Part shown: positions 8,924 to 17,185 of the stretch, one piece after another
How the letters are laid out: each line of letters opens with the position of its first letter
How positions within the stretch are numbered: the first letter of the stretch is position 1
Assembly (NCBI GenBank): GCA_910578885.1
Contig: CAJTSH010000011.1
Location: 35,423-99,422, forward strand
Reading direction: 5' to 3'
Length of the DNA stretch: 64,000 nucleotides
Origin: an uncultured Lachnospiraceae bacterium
GTDB lineage: Bacteria; Bacillota; Clostridia; Lachnospirales; Lachnospiraceae
Program-made: the position numbers and the translations under genes
Notes under the pieces: model-generated
What the model saw: only the letters and a program-made list of their open reading frames with translations
Databases searched by the model: none
Told to the model about the DNA's origin: nothing

Positions 8924-9967
8924 ATGAACGAGAATGGATTGGATGAACGGAAAACAAAAATATTACATGCCATCATCAAGAATTATCTGGAAACAGGAGA
9001 GCCGGTAGGCTCAAGAACGATTTCCAAATATACGGATTTGAACTTAAGTTCTGCGACCATTCGGAATGAAATGGCGGACTTGGAGGAATTGGGCTATATT
9101 TTACAGCCACATACCTCGGCAGGAAGAATCCCATCCGATAAGGGATACCGGTTTTATGTGGATCACTTAATCAAAGAGAAGGATAAAGAAGTATCCGAGA
9201 TGAAGGATTTTGTGATTGAGCATACGGAGCGGATGGAGCAGGTCTTACAGCAGGTAGCAAAGCTGCTGGCGGCCAATACGAACTATGCGACAATGATAAC
9301 CTCTCCGCAGTTTCATCACAATAAGGTCAAGTTCATTCAGTTGTCAAGCGTAGATGAGGAGCATATCTTGGCAGTCGTTGTGCTGGAAGGGAATCTGGTG
9401 AAGAACAAAATGGTAACGACAGATGAACCGGTGGATAACGAGCAGATGCTGAAATTAAACATGCTGCTGAATACGAATTTAACTGGTTTATCCATAGACC
9501 AGATCAATCTTGGAACGATAGCGGCTTTGAAGGAGAAGGCCGGTATCCATAGCCATATTATCAGTGATGTACTGGATGCAGTTGCAGAAGCCATCAGTGA
9601 AGATGAGGATTTAGAGATATATACCAGCGGAGCGACGAATATTCTTAAATATCCGGAGCTGTCGGATTCACAGAAGGCAAGCGAGCTTCTTACCGCATTT
9701 GAAGAGAAGAATCAGTTAGTAAGTCTGGTTACCGAGAATCTTGCAGATGAAGAAAATACCGGTATTCAGGTTTATATAGGAAATGAAACCCCGATACAGA
9801 CAATGAAAGATTGCAGCGTGGTAACTGCAACGTATGAACTGGGGGAAGGCGTCAAAGGAACCATTGGTATTATTGGACCGAAACGAATGGATTACGAGAA
9901 CGTCATGGATAACTTAAAGATGTTAAAAGCGCAGCTAGACGGCATATGGAATAAGCCTAAGCGTTAG
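8924..9967 (+). CDS. hrcA: Heat-inducible transcription repressor HrcA
   Basis: Repressor of class I heat-shock genes. It binds CIRCE and depends on GroEL for activity. The N-terminal winged helix covers residues about 1-80 (RTISKYTDLNLSSATIRNEMADLEELGY, followed by HTSAGRIPSDKGYRFYVD, the family signature). A GAF-like domain and an inserted dimerisation segment follow, ending in GTIGIIGPKRMDYENVM. The length of 347 residues is normal. It is the first gene after the CIRCE-controlled promoter, with grpE 15 bases downstream, so it represses its own operon. Confidence 0.98.
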   Translation: MNENGLDERKTKILHAIIKNYLETGEPVGSRTISKYTDLNLSSATIRNEMADLEELGYILQPHTSAGRIPSDKGYRFYVDHLIKEKDKEVSEMKDFVIEHTERMEQVLQQVAKLLAANTNYATMITSPQFHHNKVKFIQLSSVDEEHILAVVVLEGNLVKNKMVTTDEPVDNEQMLKLNMLLNTNLTGLSIDQINLGTIAALKEKAGIHSHIISDVLDAVAEAISEDEDLEIYTSGATNILKYPELSDSQKASELLTAFEEKNQLVSLVTENLADEENTGIQVYIGNETPIQTMKDCSVVTATYELGEGVKGTIGIIGPKRMDYENVMDNLKMLKAQLDGIWNKPKR

Positions 9968-9982
9968 AAAGGTGGTCATAAG

Positions 9983-10621
9983 GTGGCAGATACAAGTACA
10001 GAGAAAGAATTAGAAAAGGAAGAGATTTTGAAAGAGACAGAGGAGGATTTGGCAGAGGGAACCGAAACACAGGAAGAGGGAGCCGGTGAGACAGAAGTTG
10101 AGAAAGATGCCGAAGAAGCAGCGGAAGAAATAGAAAAATCAGAAGAAGGCAAAAAGAGCATTTTCAAGAAAAAGGAAAAAAAGGATAAAAAAGACGAGCA
10201 GATAGAAGAATTGAATGATAAGCTGAAACGTCAGATGGCAGAATTTGATAATTTCCGCAAGCGTACTGAGAAAGAAAAATCTCAGATGTATGATATGGGA
10301 GCAAAAAATATCGTTGAAAAGATCCTTCCGGTCATCGATAACTTTGAAAGAGGACTTGCGGCAGTGCCTCAGGAAGAAAAAGAAAACGCATTTGTGGATG
10401 GAATGGAAAAGATATATAAACAGATGCTGGCAACACTTTCCGAAGCAGGCGTAGAACCGATTGAAGCAGTCGGTCAGGAATTTAACCCGGATTTCCACAA
10501 TGCAGTCATGCATGTAGAAGATGAGGAAGCAGGCGAGAATATAATCGTCGAGGAGTTCCAGAAGGGTTATGTATATCGTGACGCAGTTGTCCGTCACAGT
10601 ATGGTAAAAGTAGCAAACTAA
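9983..10621 (+). CDS. grpE: Nucleotide exchange factor GrpE
   Basis: DnaK co-chaperone that releases ADP. The first 60 residues are very acidic and low in complexity, then a Lys-rich segment leads into the long dimerisation helix (QIEELNDKLKRQMAEFDNFRKRTEKE). The C-terminal beta domain carries NPDFHNAVMHVED and GYVYRDAVVRHSMVKV, the GrpE signature. The start is a GTG at 9983 with AAGGTGG about 8 bases upstream. At 212 residues it is slightly long because of the acidic N terminus. It lies between hrcA and dnaK in the classical order. Confidence 0.97.
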   Translation: MADTSTEKELEKEEILKETEEDLAEGTETQEEGAGETEVEKDAEEAAEEIEKSEEGKKSIFKKKEKKDKKDEQIEELNDKLKRQMAEFDNFRKRTEKEKSQMYDMGAKNIVEKILPVIDNFERGLAAVPQEEKENAFVDGMEKIYKQMLATLSEAGVEPIEAVGQEFNPDFHNAVMHVEDEEAGENIIVEEFQKGYVYRDAVVRHSMVKVAN

Positions 10622-10661
10622 CGAATTATCGAATCATTGAATAGAAAGAGGAGGTCTCATT

Positions 10662-12527
10662 ATGAGCAAGATTATTGGCATTGACTTAGGAACAACTAAC
10701 AGTTGTGTAGCAGTTATGGAAGGTGGAAAACCTACCGTTATTGCAAATCAGGAAGGCGCAAGAACTACACCTTCAATCGTAGCATTTACAAAGACAGGCG
10801 AGAGATTAGTGGGCGAGCCTGCAAAGCGTCAGGCAGTTACAAATGCAGAGAAAACCATTTCTTCCATCAAGAGACATATGGGAACAGAGTTCAAGAAAGA
10901 TATTGATGATAAGCAGTATTCTCCGCAGCAGATTTCTGCTATGATCCTTCAGAAATTAAAGGCAGATGCAGAAGGATATTTAGGTGAGAAGGTAACAGAG
11001 GCGGTAATCACCGTTCCTGCATATTTTAATGATGCACAGCGTCAGGCAACAAAGGATGCAGGTAAGATTGCGGGGCTGGATGTAAAACGTATCATCAACG
11101 AGCCGACGGCAGCAGCGCTTGCTTATGGACTTGACAACGAAAAAGAGCAAAAGATTATGGTATATGACCTTGGCGGCGGTACATTTGACGTATCTATCAT
11201 TGAAATCGGCGACGGCGTCATTGAAGTCCTTGCAACAAGCGGTGATAACAAACTCGGCGGAGATGATTTCGACCAGAAGATTACAGACTGGATGATTGCA
11301 GAATTCAAGAATGCAGAAGGGGTCGATTTATCCGGCGATAAAATGGCATTACAGAGATTAAAAGAAGCGGCAGAGAAGGCAAAGAAAGAGTTATCTTCCG
11401 CAACGACGACAAATATCAACCTGCCGTTCATTACTGCGACCGCAGAAGGACCAAAGCACTTTGATATGAACTTGACCAGAGCAAAATTTGATGAGCTGAC
11501 ACATGATCTGGTAGAGAGAACTGCAGTACCGGTACAGAATGCATTGAAGGACGCAGGTATCTCATCCTCTGAATTAGGTCAGGTATTATTGGTCGGCGGT
11601 TCTACACGTATCCCGGCAGTACAGGATAAGGTAAAACAGTTAACCGGAAAAGAGCCAAGCAAATCCTTGAATCCAGACGAGTGCGTAGCAATCGGCGCTT
11701 CCATTCAGGGCGGTAAATTGGCAGGAGATGCAGGCGCAGGTGAAATTTTGCTTTTGGATGTAACGCCATTGTCCTTATCCATCGAAACTATGGGCGGTGT
11801 TGCAACCAGATTGATTGAGAGAAATACAACGATTCCTACCAAGAAGAGCCAGATTTTCTCGACGGCGGCAGATAACCAGACAGCCGTAGACATCAATGTT
11901 GTACAGGGTGAGAGACAGTTTGCAAGAGATAACAAATCCCTTGGACAGTTCCGTCTGGACGGAATTCCGCCAGCACGCCGGGGCGTTCCTCAGATTGAGG
12001 TTACTTTCGATATTGATGCAAACGGTATCGTAAATGTATCCGCAAAAGATTTGGGAACAGGCAAAGAGCAGCACATCACCATCACCGCAGGCTCCAATAT
12101 GTCTGATGACGAAATCGATAAGGCAGTAAAGGAAGCGGCAGAATACGAGGCGCAGGATAAGAAGAGAAAAGAAGCGATTGACACCAGAAATGATGCAGAT
12201 TCCTTTGTATTCCAGACGGAAAAAGCTTTAGAAGAGGTTGGCGCAAACCTTGATCCGGCAGATAAATCCGCAGTAGAGGCAGATTTAAATGCATTAAAAT
12301 CTTTGGTAGAAGCAAATCCTCAGGCAGAGAACATGACAGACGATCAGGTCGCTGAAATGAAGGCTGCAAAAGAGAAGCTGATGGAGAGCGCGCAGAAAGT
12401 ATTTGCAAAGATGTACGAGAATGCGCAGGCAACGCAGGGAGCTGCAGGTCCGGATATGGGAGCTGGTCCTGACATGAATGCAGGCGGAGCAGACGACGTA
12501 GTAGATGCGGATTATAAAGAAGTGTAA
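10662..12527 (+). CDS. dnaK: Molecular chaperone DnaK (Hsp70)
   Basis: Hsp70 ATPase that folds and protects proteins with DnaJ and GrpE. The nucleotide-binding domain opens IIGIDLGTTNSCVAVMEGG; phosphate loops VYDLGGGTFDVSI and VLLVGGSTRIPAVQ follow. The substrate-binding domain contains VTPLSLSIETMGG and the ERNTTIPTKKSQ segment. The C terminus has the helical lid and ends in a Gly/Asp-rich tail with DVVDADYKEV, close to the bacterial EEVKDK-type end. Length 621 is typical. AGGAGGT precedes the ATG. Two hairpins separate it from dnaJ. Confidence 0.99.
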   Translation: MSKIIGIDLGTTNSCVAVMEGGKPTVIANQEGARTTPSIVAFTKTGERLVGEPAKRQAVTNAEKTISSIKRHMGTEFKKDIDDKQYSPQQISAMILQKLKADAEGYLGEKVTEAVITVPAYFNDAQRQATKDAGKIAGLDVKRIINEPTAAALAYGLDNEKEQKIMVYDLGGGTFDVSIIEIGDGVIEVLATSGDNKLGGDDFDQKITDWMIAEFKNAEGVDLSGDKMALQRLKEAAEKAKKELSSATTTNINLPFITATAEGPKHFDMNLTRAKFDELTHDLVERTAVPVQNALKDAGISSSELGQVLLVGGSTRIPAVQDKVKQLTGKEPSKSLNPDECVAIGASIQGGKLAGDAGAGEILLLDVTPLSLSIETMGGVATRLIERNTTIPTKKSQIFSTAADNQTAVDINVVQGERQFARDNKSLGQFRLDGIPPARRGVPQIEVTFDIDANGIVNVSAKDLGTGKEQHITITAGSNMSDDEIDKAVKEAAEYEAQDKKRKEAIDTRNDADSFVFQTEKALEEVGANLDPADKSAVEADLNALKSLVEANPQAENMTDDQVAEMKAAKEKLMESAQKVFAKMYENAQATQGAAGPDMGAGPDMNAGGADDVVDADYKEV

Positions 12528-12543
12528 GTAATGGGGTTTTTAT

Positions 12544-12565
12544 CCGGTGCGGTCTGCCGCACCGG
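12544..12565 (+). other. GC-rich hairpin downstream of dnaK
   Basis: CCGGTGCGG and CCGCACCGG form a perfect 9-bp stem around a 4-base loop, 17 bases after the dnaK stop. No T run follows, so it is better seen as a transcript-stabilising or pausing structure than as a terminator. Confidence 0.6.
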
Positions 12566-12590
12566 GCAAAAGCCTGTAACAGCCCGGAAA

Positions 12591-12642
12591 GGTTGTTATA
12601 AAAATTGGAGCTATGGAACTCCGACTTTTATAACAATCTTTT
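12591..12642 (+). terminator. Long hairpin between dnaK and dnaJ
   Basis: A 20-bp stem (12591-12610 with 12619-12638; one mismatch, two G-T pairs) with an 8-base loop, followed by TTTT. It may terminate part of the dnaK transcript or act as a processing site that separates dnaK from dnaJ mRNA levels. Confidence 0.6.
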
Positions 12643-12687
12643 GAATGTTTCATTGGAAATAATTTGTAAGTAAAGAGGGAATCAGTC

Positions 12688-13860
12688 ATGGCAGAGCAGA
12701 AGAGAGATTATTATGAAGTATTAGGCGTAGAACGAAGCGCAGATGATGCGGCGATTAAAAAGGCATACCGGGTTCTGGCCAAGAAGTATCATCCGGATAT
12801 GAATCCGGGCGATGCGGAAGCAGAGAAGAAGTTCAAAGAGGCGTCGGAAGCATATGCCGTTTTGAGTGATGCAGAAAAGAGACGGCAGTACGACCAGTTC
12901 GGTCATGCAGCATTTGAAGGCGGTGCGGGAGGCGGAGCCGGCGGCTTTGATTTCTCTGGAATGGATATGGGAGACATTTTCGGAGATATCTTTGGAGATT
13001 TCTTCGGCGGCGGAAGAAGCAGACGGGCGAATAATGGACCGATGCGGGGAGCGAACCTTCGCGCAAGCGTGAGAATTACCTTTGAAGAGGCAGTGTTTGG
13101 CACTGAGAAGGAAATAGAGATAACTTTAAAAGATGAGTGCGAGCATTGTCACGGGACAGGTGCAAAGCCCGGAACCACCCCGGAGACCTGTACGAAATGT
13201 GGCGGAAAAGGAAAAGTTATGTACACTCAGCAGTCCTTGTTTGGCATGGTACAGAATGTCCAGACTTGTCCGGAATGTAACGGAAGCGGTAAGATTATCA
13301 AAGAGAAATGTTCGGATTGCCACGGTTCCGGCTATATAGCGAACCGGAAGCGTATCAAGGTAAGCATTCCGGCAGGTATCGACAATGGACAGAGCGTGCG
13401 CATCCGTGAAAAAGGAGAGCCGGGTGTAAACGGCGGACCAAGAGGAGACTTGCTGGTAGAGGTCGTGGTTTCCAGACATCCGATTTTCCAGCGGCAGGAT
13501 ATGAATATTTATTCTACGGCGCCGATCAGCTTTGCTCAGGCGGCGCTCGGCGGCGAGGTGCGGATCAATACGGTGGACGGAGATATCCTTTATGAGGTAA
13601 AGCCGGGCACACAGACCGATACCAAGATTCGTTTGAAAGGAAAAGGCGTACCTTCCCTGCGTAACAAGTCGGTTCGCGGTGATCATTATGTAACCCTTGT
13701 GGTACAGGTTCCGACCGGATTGAACGAGGCGGCAAAAGAAGCGCTGCGCAGCTTTGACGAGCAGACTGGCAGCACTTTAAAGAAGCAGACCGCGGGCGAA
13801 GAGAAGAAAAAGAAAAAAGGTTTTATGGATAAACTCAAAGAAACTCTGGATGATATTTGA
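12688..13860 (+). CDS. dnaJ: Chaperone protein DnaJ (type I Hsp40)
   Basis: Co-chaperone that stimulates the DnaK ATPase and delivers substrates. The J domain covers residues 1-70 with HPD at 35-37. A Gly/Phe-rich region follows at about 75-110. Four CxxCxGxG zinc repeats occupy about 150-220 (CEHCHGTG, CTKCGGKG, CPECNGSG, CSDCHGSG). The C-terminal substrate domain ends in a Lys-rich tail. At 390 residues it has the complete type I architecture. It is separated from dnaK by 160 bases holding two hairpins, so its expression may be partly uncoupled from dnaK. Confidence 0.98.
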   Translation: MAEQKRDYYEVLGVERSADDAAIKKAYRVLAKKYHPDMNPGDAEAEKKFKEASEAYAVLSDAEKRRQYDQFGHAAFEGGAGGGAGGFDFSGMDMGDIFGDIFGDFFGGGRSRRANNGPMRGANLRASVRITFEEAVFGTEKEIEITLKDECEHCHGTGAKPGTTPETCTKCGGKGKVMYTQQSLFGMVQNVQTCPECNGSGKIIKEKCSDCHGSGYIANRKRIKVSIPAGIDNGQSVRIREKGEPGVNGGPRGDLLVEVVVSRHPIFQRQDMNIYSTAPISFAQAALGGEVRINTVDGDILYEVKPGTQTDTKIRLKGKGVPSLRNKSVRGDHYVTLVVQVPTGLNEAAKEALRSFDEQTGSTLKKQTAGEEKKKKKGFMDKLKETLDDI

Positions 13861-13866
13861 AAAAAC

Positions 13867-13895
13867 TTGCGAAAATGAATTTTGTGCTGTATACT
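13867..13895 (+). promoter_or_regulatory. Candidate promoter of the J-domain gene
   Basis: TTGCGA (13867-13872), a 17-base spacer and TATACT (13890-13895). It would give the gene at 13964 its own transcript apart from dnaJ. Confidence 0.5.
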
Positions 13896-13963
13896 AATCG
13901 CAGTTGGTGAAATTTTTGGATTACATGTTGTCTATATGTGAAAGGGTAAAAGGAGTTTTGTCT

Positions 13964-14524
13964 ATGGAACAGCCTGTTATAAGAAATAACGAACAGGATG
14001 AAGCAAAGCGGTTCGAGCAGTGGCGCTTCAAACAGACCGTGGAAATAGAACACAAGAAACAGAAGCTGGAAAACGAAAAAAAAGAAATAGAAACAGAAAG
14101 AAGACGGGTAGAAGAGGATCGGAGCAGTCTGGAGCGTGACCGCCGCGCGCTTATCCGTAAGCAGGAATCAGATGCTGCAAGGGTGAAGCAGGAGAAGCAG
14201 CTCTTTGATATGAAGTGGAAGATTTTAGAAGAGGAATTGTTGAAGCTTGCCAAGGAGAAGCAGCAGGTGCAGCGACAGCGGGAGTTCTACAGCAGAGTCT
14301 ATGATTATGAGCGTACCGGTAACTCGCAGGAAGCGCATGGTCACACCGGTACAAGCGTGATAAGAGGGGAACTGTTCTTTGCCGGAGTGTCGGACGAGAT
14401 ATCCTTGAAGAAGCGTTATAAGGATTTGATTAAAATTTACCACCCGGACAACCTTGCCGGAGACACCGGAACGATACAGGAAATAAATAGAGAGTATGAT
14501 AAATTAAAAGAGAAGCTGGGTTAG
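13964..14524 (+). CDS. Coiled-coil protein with C-terminal J domain
   Basis: A 186-residue protein with an unusual order of parts. Residues about 25-115 are an almost unbroken charged coiled coil rich in Glu, Lys and Arg. The C-terminal 50 residues form a compact J domain: FFAGVSDEISLKKRYKDLIK, then YHPDN with HPD at 160-162, and an INREYDKLKEKL helix. Most J proteins carry the J domain at the N terminus. The frame opens earlier at 13904, but AAAAGGAG at 13948-13955 fixes the ATG at 13964. It directly follows dnaJ and is probably a DnaK co-chaperone, but the client is unknown. Confidence 0.8.
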   Translation: MEQPVIRNNEQDEAKRFEQWRFKQTVEIEHKKQKLENEKKEIETERRRVEEDRSSLERDRRALIRKQESDAARVKQEKQLFDMKWKILEEELLKLAKEKQQVQRQREFYSRVYDYERTGNSQEAHGHTGTSVIRGELFFAGVSDEISLKKRYKDLIKIYHPDNLAGDTGTIQEINREYDKLKEKLG

Positions 14525-14575
14525 AAAATGCACCTCGAATGTCAGATGAGTCTAACATTTGAAGGTGCATTTTCT
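14523..14575 (+). terminator. Terminator after the J-domain gene
   Basis: AGAAAATGCACCT and AGGTGCATTTTCT form the outer stem, with an inner AATGT/ACATT pairing and a T-rich 3' arm. The stem begins at the stop codon. Confidence 0.8.
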
Positions 14576-14604
14576 GTATAGTTAATGATTTTTTAGAAAA
14601 GTTA

Positions 14605-14613
14605 TGCTATAAT
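14605..14613 (+). promoter_or_regulatory. Extended -10 promoter before the Fic gene
   Basis: TGCTATAAT: a perfect TATAAT (14608-14613) with the TGn extension. No good -35 is visible at the expected distance. It lies between the preceding terminator and the Fic gene. Confidence 0.55.
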
Positions 14614-14657
14614 AAGTTCATTTAGAAAATGTAGTATATCAGATAACAAGGAGACAG

Positions 14658-15743
14658 GTGCGGCGTATGTATGAATCCTATGAAACACTAAAGATCAAGG
14701 AAAAAGCAGGAATTAAGCCGGCAGCACAGGAGCTACAATACAGAAAACGGCATAAAGAGCTTCTTCCGTTGCATGGGCTGCGGAATACTTTGATTTATAT
14801 GGTGCAGACAGAGGAAATGCAAAGGCGCTTAGAGTCTATTGACAGTTTGTATGAAAAAGTAAGCAGTAAGCGGAAAGTGAAAGATATTATTTTGCTGGAT
14901 GCTTTTCATTCCGCCACTATAGAGGGGGCAAGGACGACTGTCGAGAATGTCAGGAAGGCATATGAAAAACCGAAATCACGGGATGATAAAATGGTGGTAA
15001 ATACCATACGTGGGATGAATTATGCCTACGAAAATCGGATAACTATAGAAAACATTCGGAGGCTGTGGGAGATTGTGACCAAAGAGGTCTGTGAGAATGA
15101 ACATCTTGCAGGAACCCGGTTTCGGACAGGCATGGTCTATATAGGGAACCACACATCTATTATTCATACACCAGCAGAGCCGGAGGTGATTGAGAGTATG
15201 GTGGGAGAGATGTTTGCTTTTGCAGATGTTTCCACACTTAATGTATGGCTGACAGCAAGTATTCTTCATTTTTATTTTGTATATATTCATCCATTCTGTG
15301 ATGGAAATGGAAGAATGGCAAGGATATTGACTCAGTCATTCTTATGGCAGAAAGGAATGAATAAGATTAAATACCTACCGTTGTCAAGGACAATCAACAA
15401 CAATCTATCCGGTTATTATACCTTTTTGAAGGAAGCCGAACTTGTGCAGACAAATGGAAAACGCTGGATAGATATTACACCGTTTCTTGATTATATGCTT
15501 AATGTCATAGAGCAGTGTATGATTGTTTCTATGAAAGAGGATAATATACTTTCTGAGAATCAGCGTCTGCTTTTGACAAAAATGCAGAAACGAGGAAAAG
15601 GAACAGAGATTAACATTTTAACCGCAGCAAAAATTTTAAAGGTATCACGGCAGACAGCCGGGAGAAACTTGAATGGGCTGGTCGCAATGGGGTATCTAGA
15701 CAAAGTAAAACGAGAAGGAAAAAATATTTATAGATTGCAATAA
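14658..15743 (+). CDS. Fic family protein (class II, with HTH)
   Basis: Fic enzymes transfer AMP or related groups to hydroxyl side chains of target proteins. The complete active-site motif HPFCDGNGRMAR is at residues 211-222, so the protein should be catalytically able. SATIEG at 85-90 fits the class II inhibitory helix, with its Glu contacting the Fic Arg, so activity is probably autoinhibited. The last 70 residues form a winged helix-turn-helix (ILTAAKILKVSRQTAGRNLNGLVAMGYL), typical of the large stand-alone Fic group. The start is GTG at 14658 four bases after AAGGAGA; an ATG at 14667 is the alternative. It has its own promoter and no antitoxin partner. Confidence 0.88.
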   Translation: MRRMYESYETLKIKEKAGIKPAAQELQYRKRHKELLPLHGLRNTLIYMVQTEEMQRRLESIDSLYEKVSSKRKVKDIILLDAFHSATIEGARTTVENVRKAYEKPKSRDDKMVVNTIRGMNYAYENRITIENIRRLWEIVTKEVCENEHLAGTRFRTGMVYIGNHTSIIHTPAEPEVIESMVGEMFAFADVSTLNVWLTASILHFYFVYIHPFCDGNGRMARILTQSFLWQKGMNKIKYLPLSRTINNNLSGYYTFLKEAELVQTNGKRWIDITPFLDYMLNVIEQCMIVSMKEDNILSENQRLLLTKMQKRGKGTEINILTAAKILKVSRQTAGRNLNGLVAMGYLDKVKREGKNIYRLQ

Positions 15744-15797
15744 GAGTATACCATCTATTTTAGGTGGAGTCATCAGACTTTATGCTGCTCTGCGCAG

Positions 15798-15824
15798 CCC
15801 ATGTGCTTTATACATGCACATGGG
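15798..15824 (-). terminator. Hairpin between the convergent Fic and hydrogenase-like genes
   Basis: CCCATGTGC and GCACATGGG form a perfect 9-bp stem with a 9-base loop, just past the minus-strand gene's stop. No T run is adjacent, so termination is a guess from its place between converging genes. Confidence 0.4.
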
Positions 15825-15826
15825 TC

Positions 15827-17044
15827 TTAGAGCTGTCTTGTAAGGATTTTGCTGTGCTCCACAAAGTCCTCCACGGTATGAAAGCCCAGACGTTTCATTA
15901 AATCCGCAACGTAGGGATTTTCGGCAGGTGTGGGAAACGGGGATTCATCGGCATATTGATTGATTCTTTCGGTGCAGGAACCGGTATCCAATACCCGCTT
16001 GGGACCGCCTGCGCAGCCGCCGTCACAAGCCATACCCTCGAAAAAGTTGCCCTTCACGTCTCCGGTAAGAATCTGCTCCAGCAGCGCCTTGCAATTTTGC
16101 ACGCCATTTGCAGTTTCCGGTGTAAATACGCAGTCTGACTGAATGCTTTTCACACAATCCCCGACAGCTTTGCTGACGCCGCCCGTTCGTCCGTACAGCC
16201 TTCCGGCAGTGGAAGAGTGTTCCCGCAGTTCTGCTTCGGCGGCGGCAAAATCTGTCTGGAATACGTGAAACATATCGGCAAGCTCCTGAAAAGTCAGGAC
16301 ACAGTCGATGGCTCCGCTAAGTTCCGGGTCTTTCGCTTCAGCTTTTTTTGCCAGACAGGGACCGACAAAAACGGTACGGCATTCCGGGTGCAGGGCTTTT
16401 ACAATGCGTCCGCAGGCAATCATCGGAGAAACGGAAGCAGGAAGATGGGAGACGATTTTCGAGAAGTCCTTTCGTATCATCCCAATCCAGACCGGACAGC
16501 AGCAGCTTGTTAACTGGAAGTTATCCGGAGAGTGGATATTTTCGACAAATTCCAAAGCCTCCTTTAAGGTGAGGATATCGGCGAAAGCTGCCACCTCGAC
16601 CATTCCTGCAAATCCAATCTGCTTTAAGCAGCTTCGGATTTTGGCAGGTGTGGCGTCCTCACCGAATTGCCCGACAAAGGCGGGAGCCATCAGGGCATAG
16701 ACCGGATGCTTTTCATCCTTTAGCAGTTCAATCGCAGTAACGGTATCCTTCGTGAAATCGAGATTTCCGCCCTCGCAGGCATTGATACATTCCGCACAGC
16801 CTACACATAATTCGGGTCGGATGACGACATTGCCGTCTTTGATTTCCATAGCATGAAAAATACAGGCGGAGACGCAAGCCGGGTCGGTGCAGTCACAGTC
16901 CTCCTTTTTTAAGATCATCGGATGCTTGTCCGGGTGCAGGATACAATCGAGCTGCCCTTTACTATAGCTGCCCTCCTGCAAATCGAGCGCTTGATCCTTC
17001 GCCTTTGCAGCGATTACTTTCTGGTATAATTCTTCAAATGTCAT
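15827..17044 (-). CDS. Divergent [FeFe]-hydrogenase-like iron-sulfur protein
   Basis: A 405-residue protein with a ferredoxin-type N terminus and a hydrogenase H-cluster domain. Cys80, 83, 86 and 90 form a standard CxxCxxCxxxC site; Cys50, 52, 57 and 61 form a second with unusual spacing. The H-cluster motifs are present but altered: L1 is TSCCCPVW (179-186) with one extra Cys compared with TSCCPxW; L2 is GPCLAKKAE around Cys230 in place of MPCxxKxxE; L3 is EGMACDGGCAGG with Cys340 and Cys344. All four cluster-ligating cysteines can be assigned. The start is the ATG at 17044, seven bases after AAAGGGG. No hydrogenase maturase or redox partner genes are adjacent, so catalysis and sensing are both possible. 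Confidence 0.8.
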   Translation of the reverse strand: MTFEELYQKVIAAKAKDQALDLQEGSYSKGQLDCILHPDKHPMILKKEDCDCTDPACVSACIFHAMEIKDGNVVIRPELCVGCAECINACEGGNLDFTKDTVTAIELLKDEKHPVYALMAPAFVGQFGEDATPAKIRSCLKQIGFAGMVEVAAFADILTLKEALEFVENIHSPDNFQLTSCCCPVWIGMIRKDFSKIVSHLPASVSPMIACGRIVKALHPECRTVFVGPCLAKKAEAKDPELSGAIDCVLTFQELADMFHVFQTDFAAAEAELREHSSTAGRLYGRTGGVSKAVGDCVKSIQSDCVFTPETANGVQNCKALLEQILTGDVKGNFFEGMACDGGCAGGPKRVLDTGSCTERINQYADESPFPTPAENPYVADLMKRLGFHTVEDFVEHSKILTRQL

Positions 17045-17100
17045 GGAAATACCCCTTTCAATCAATAACATGCCGGTTCCTATGGCTTATTGCATAGTAT

Positions 17101-17129
17101 TTGCAGAAAATCTAATTCTATGCTAAGAT
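17101..17129 (+). promoter_or_regulatory. Promoter of the prmA operon
   Basis: TTGCAG (17101-17106), a 17-base spacer and TAAGAT (17124-17129) preceded by TGC, an extended -10. Confidence 0.6.
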
Positions 17130-17185
17130 AACTTATTAGAGCGAACATATAGAAATAGGTGTAGCAGGAAAAGGCAGGGAAATTC

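Noticed and set aside
13126..13686. Long minus-strand open frame inside dnaJ
   Set aside because: Antisense shadow of the conserved zinc-finger and C-terminal domains of dnaJ.
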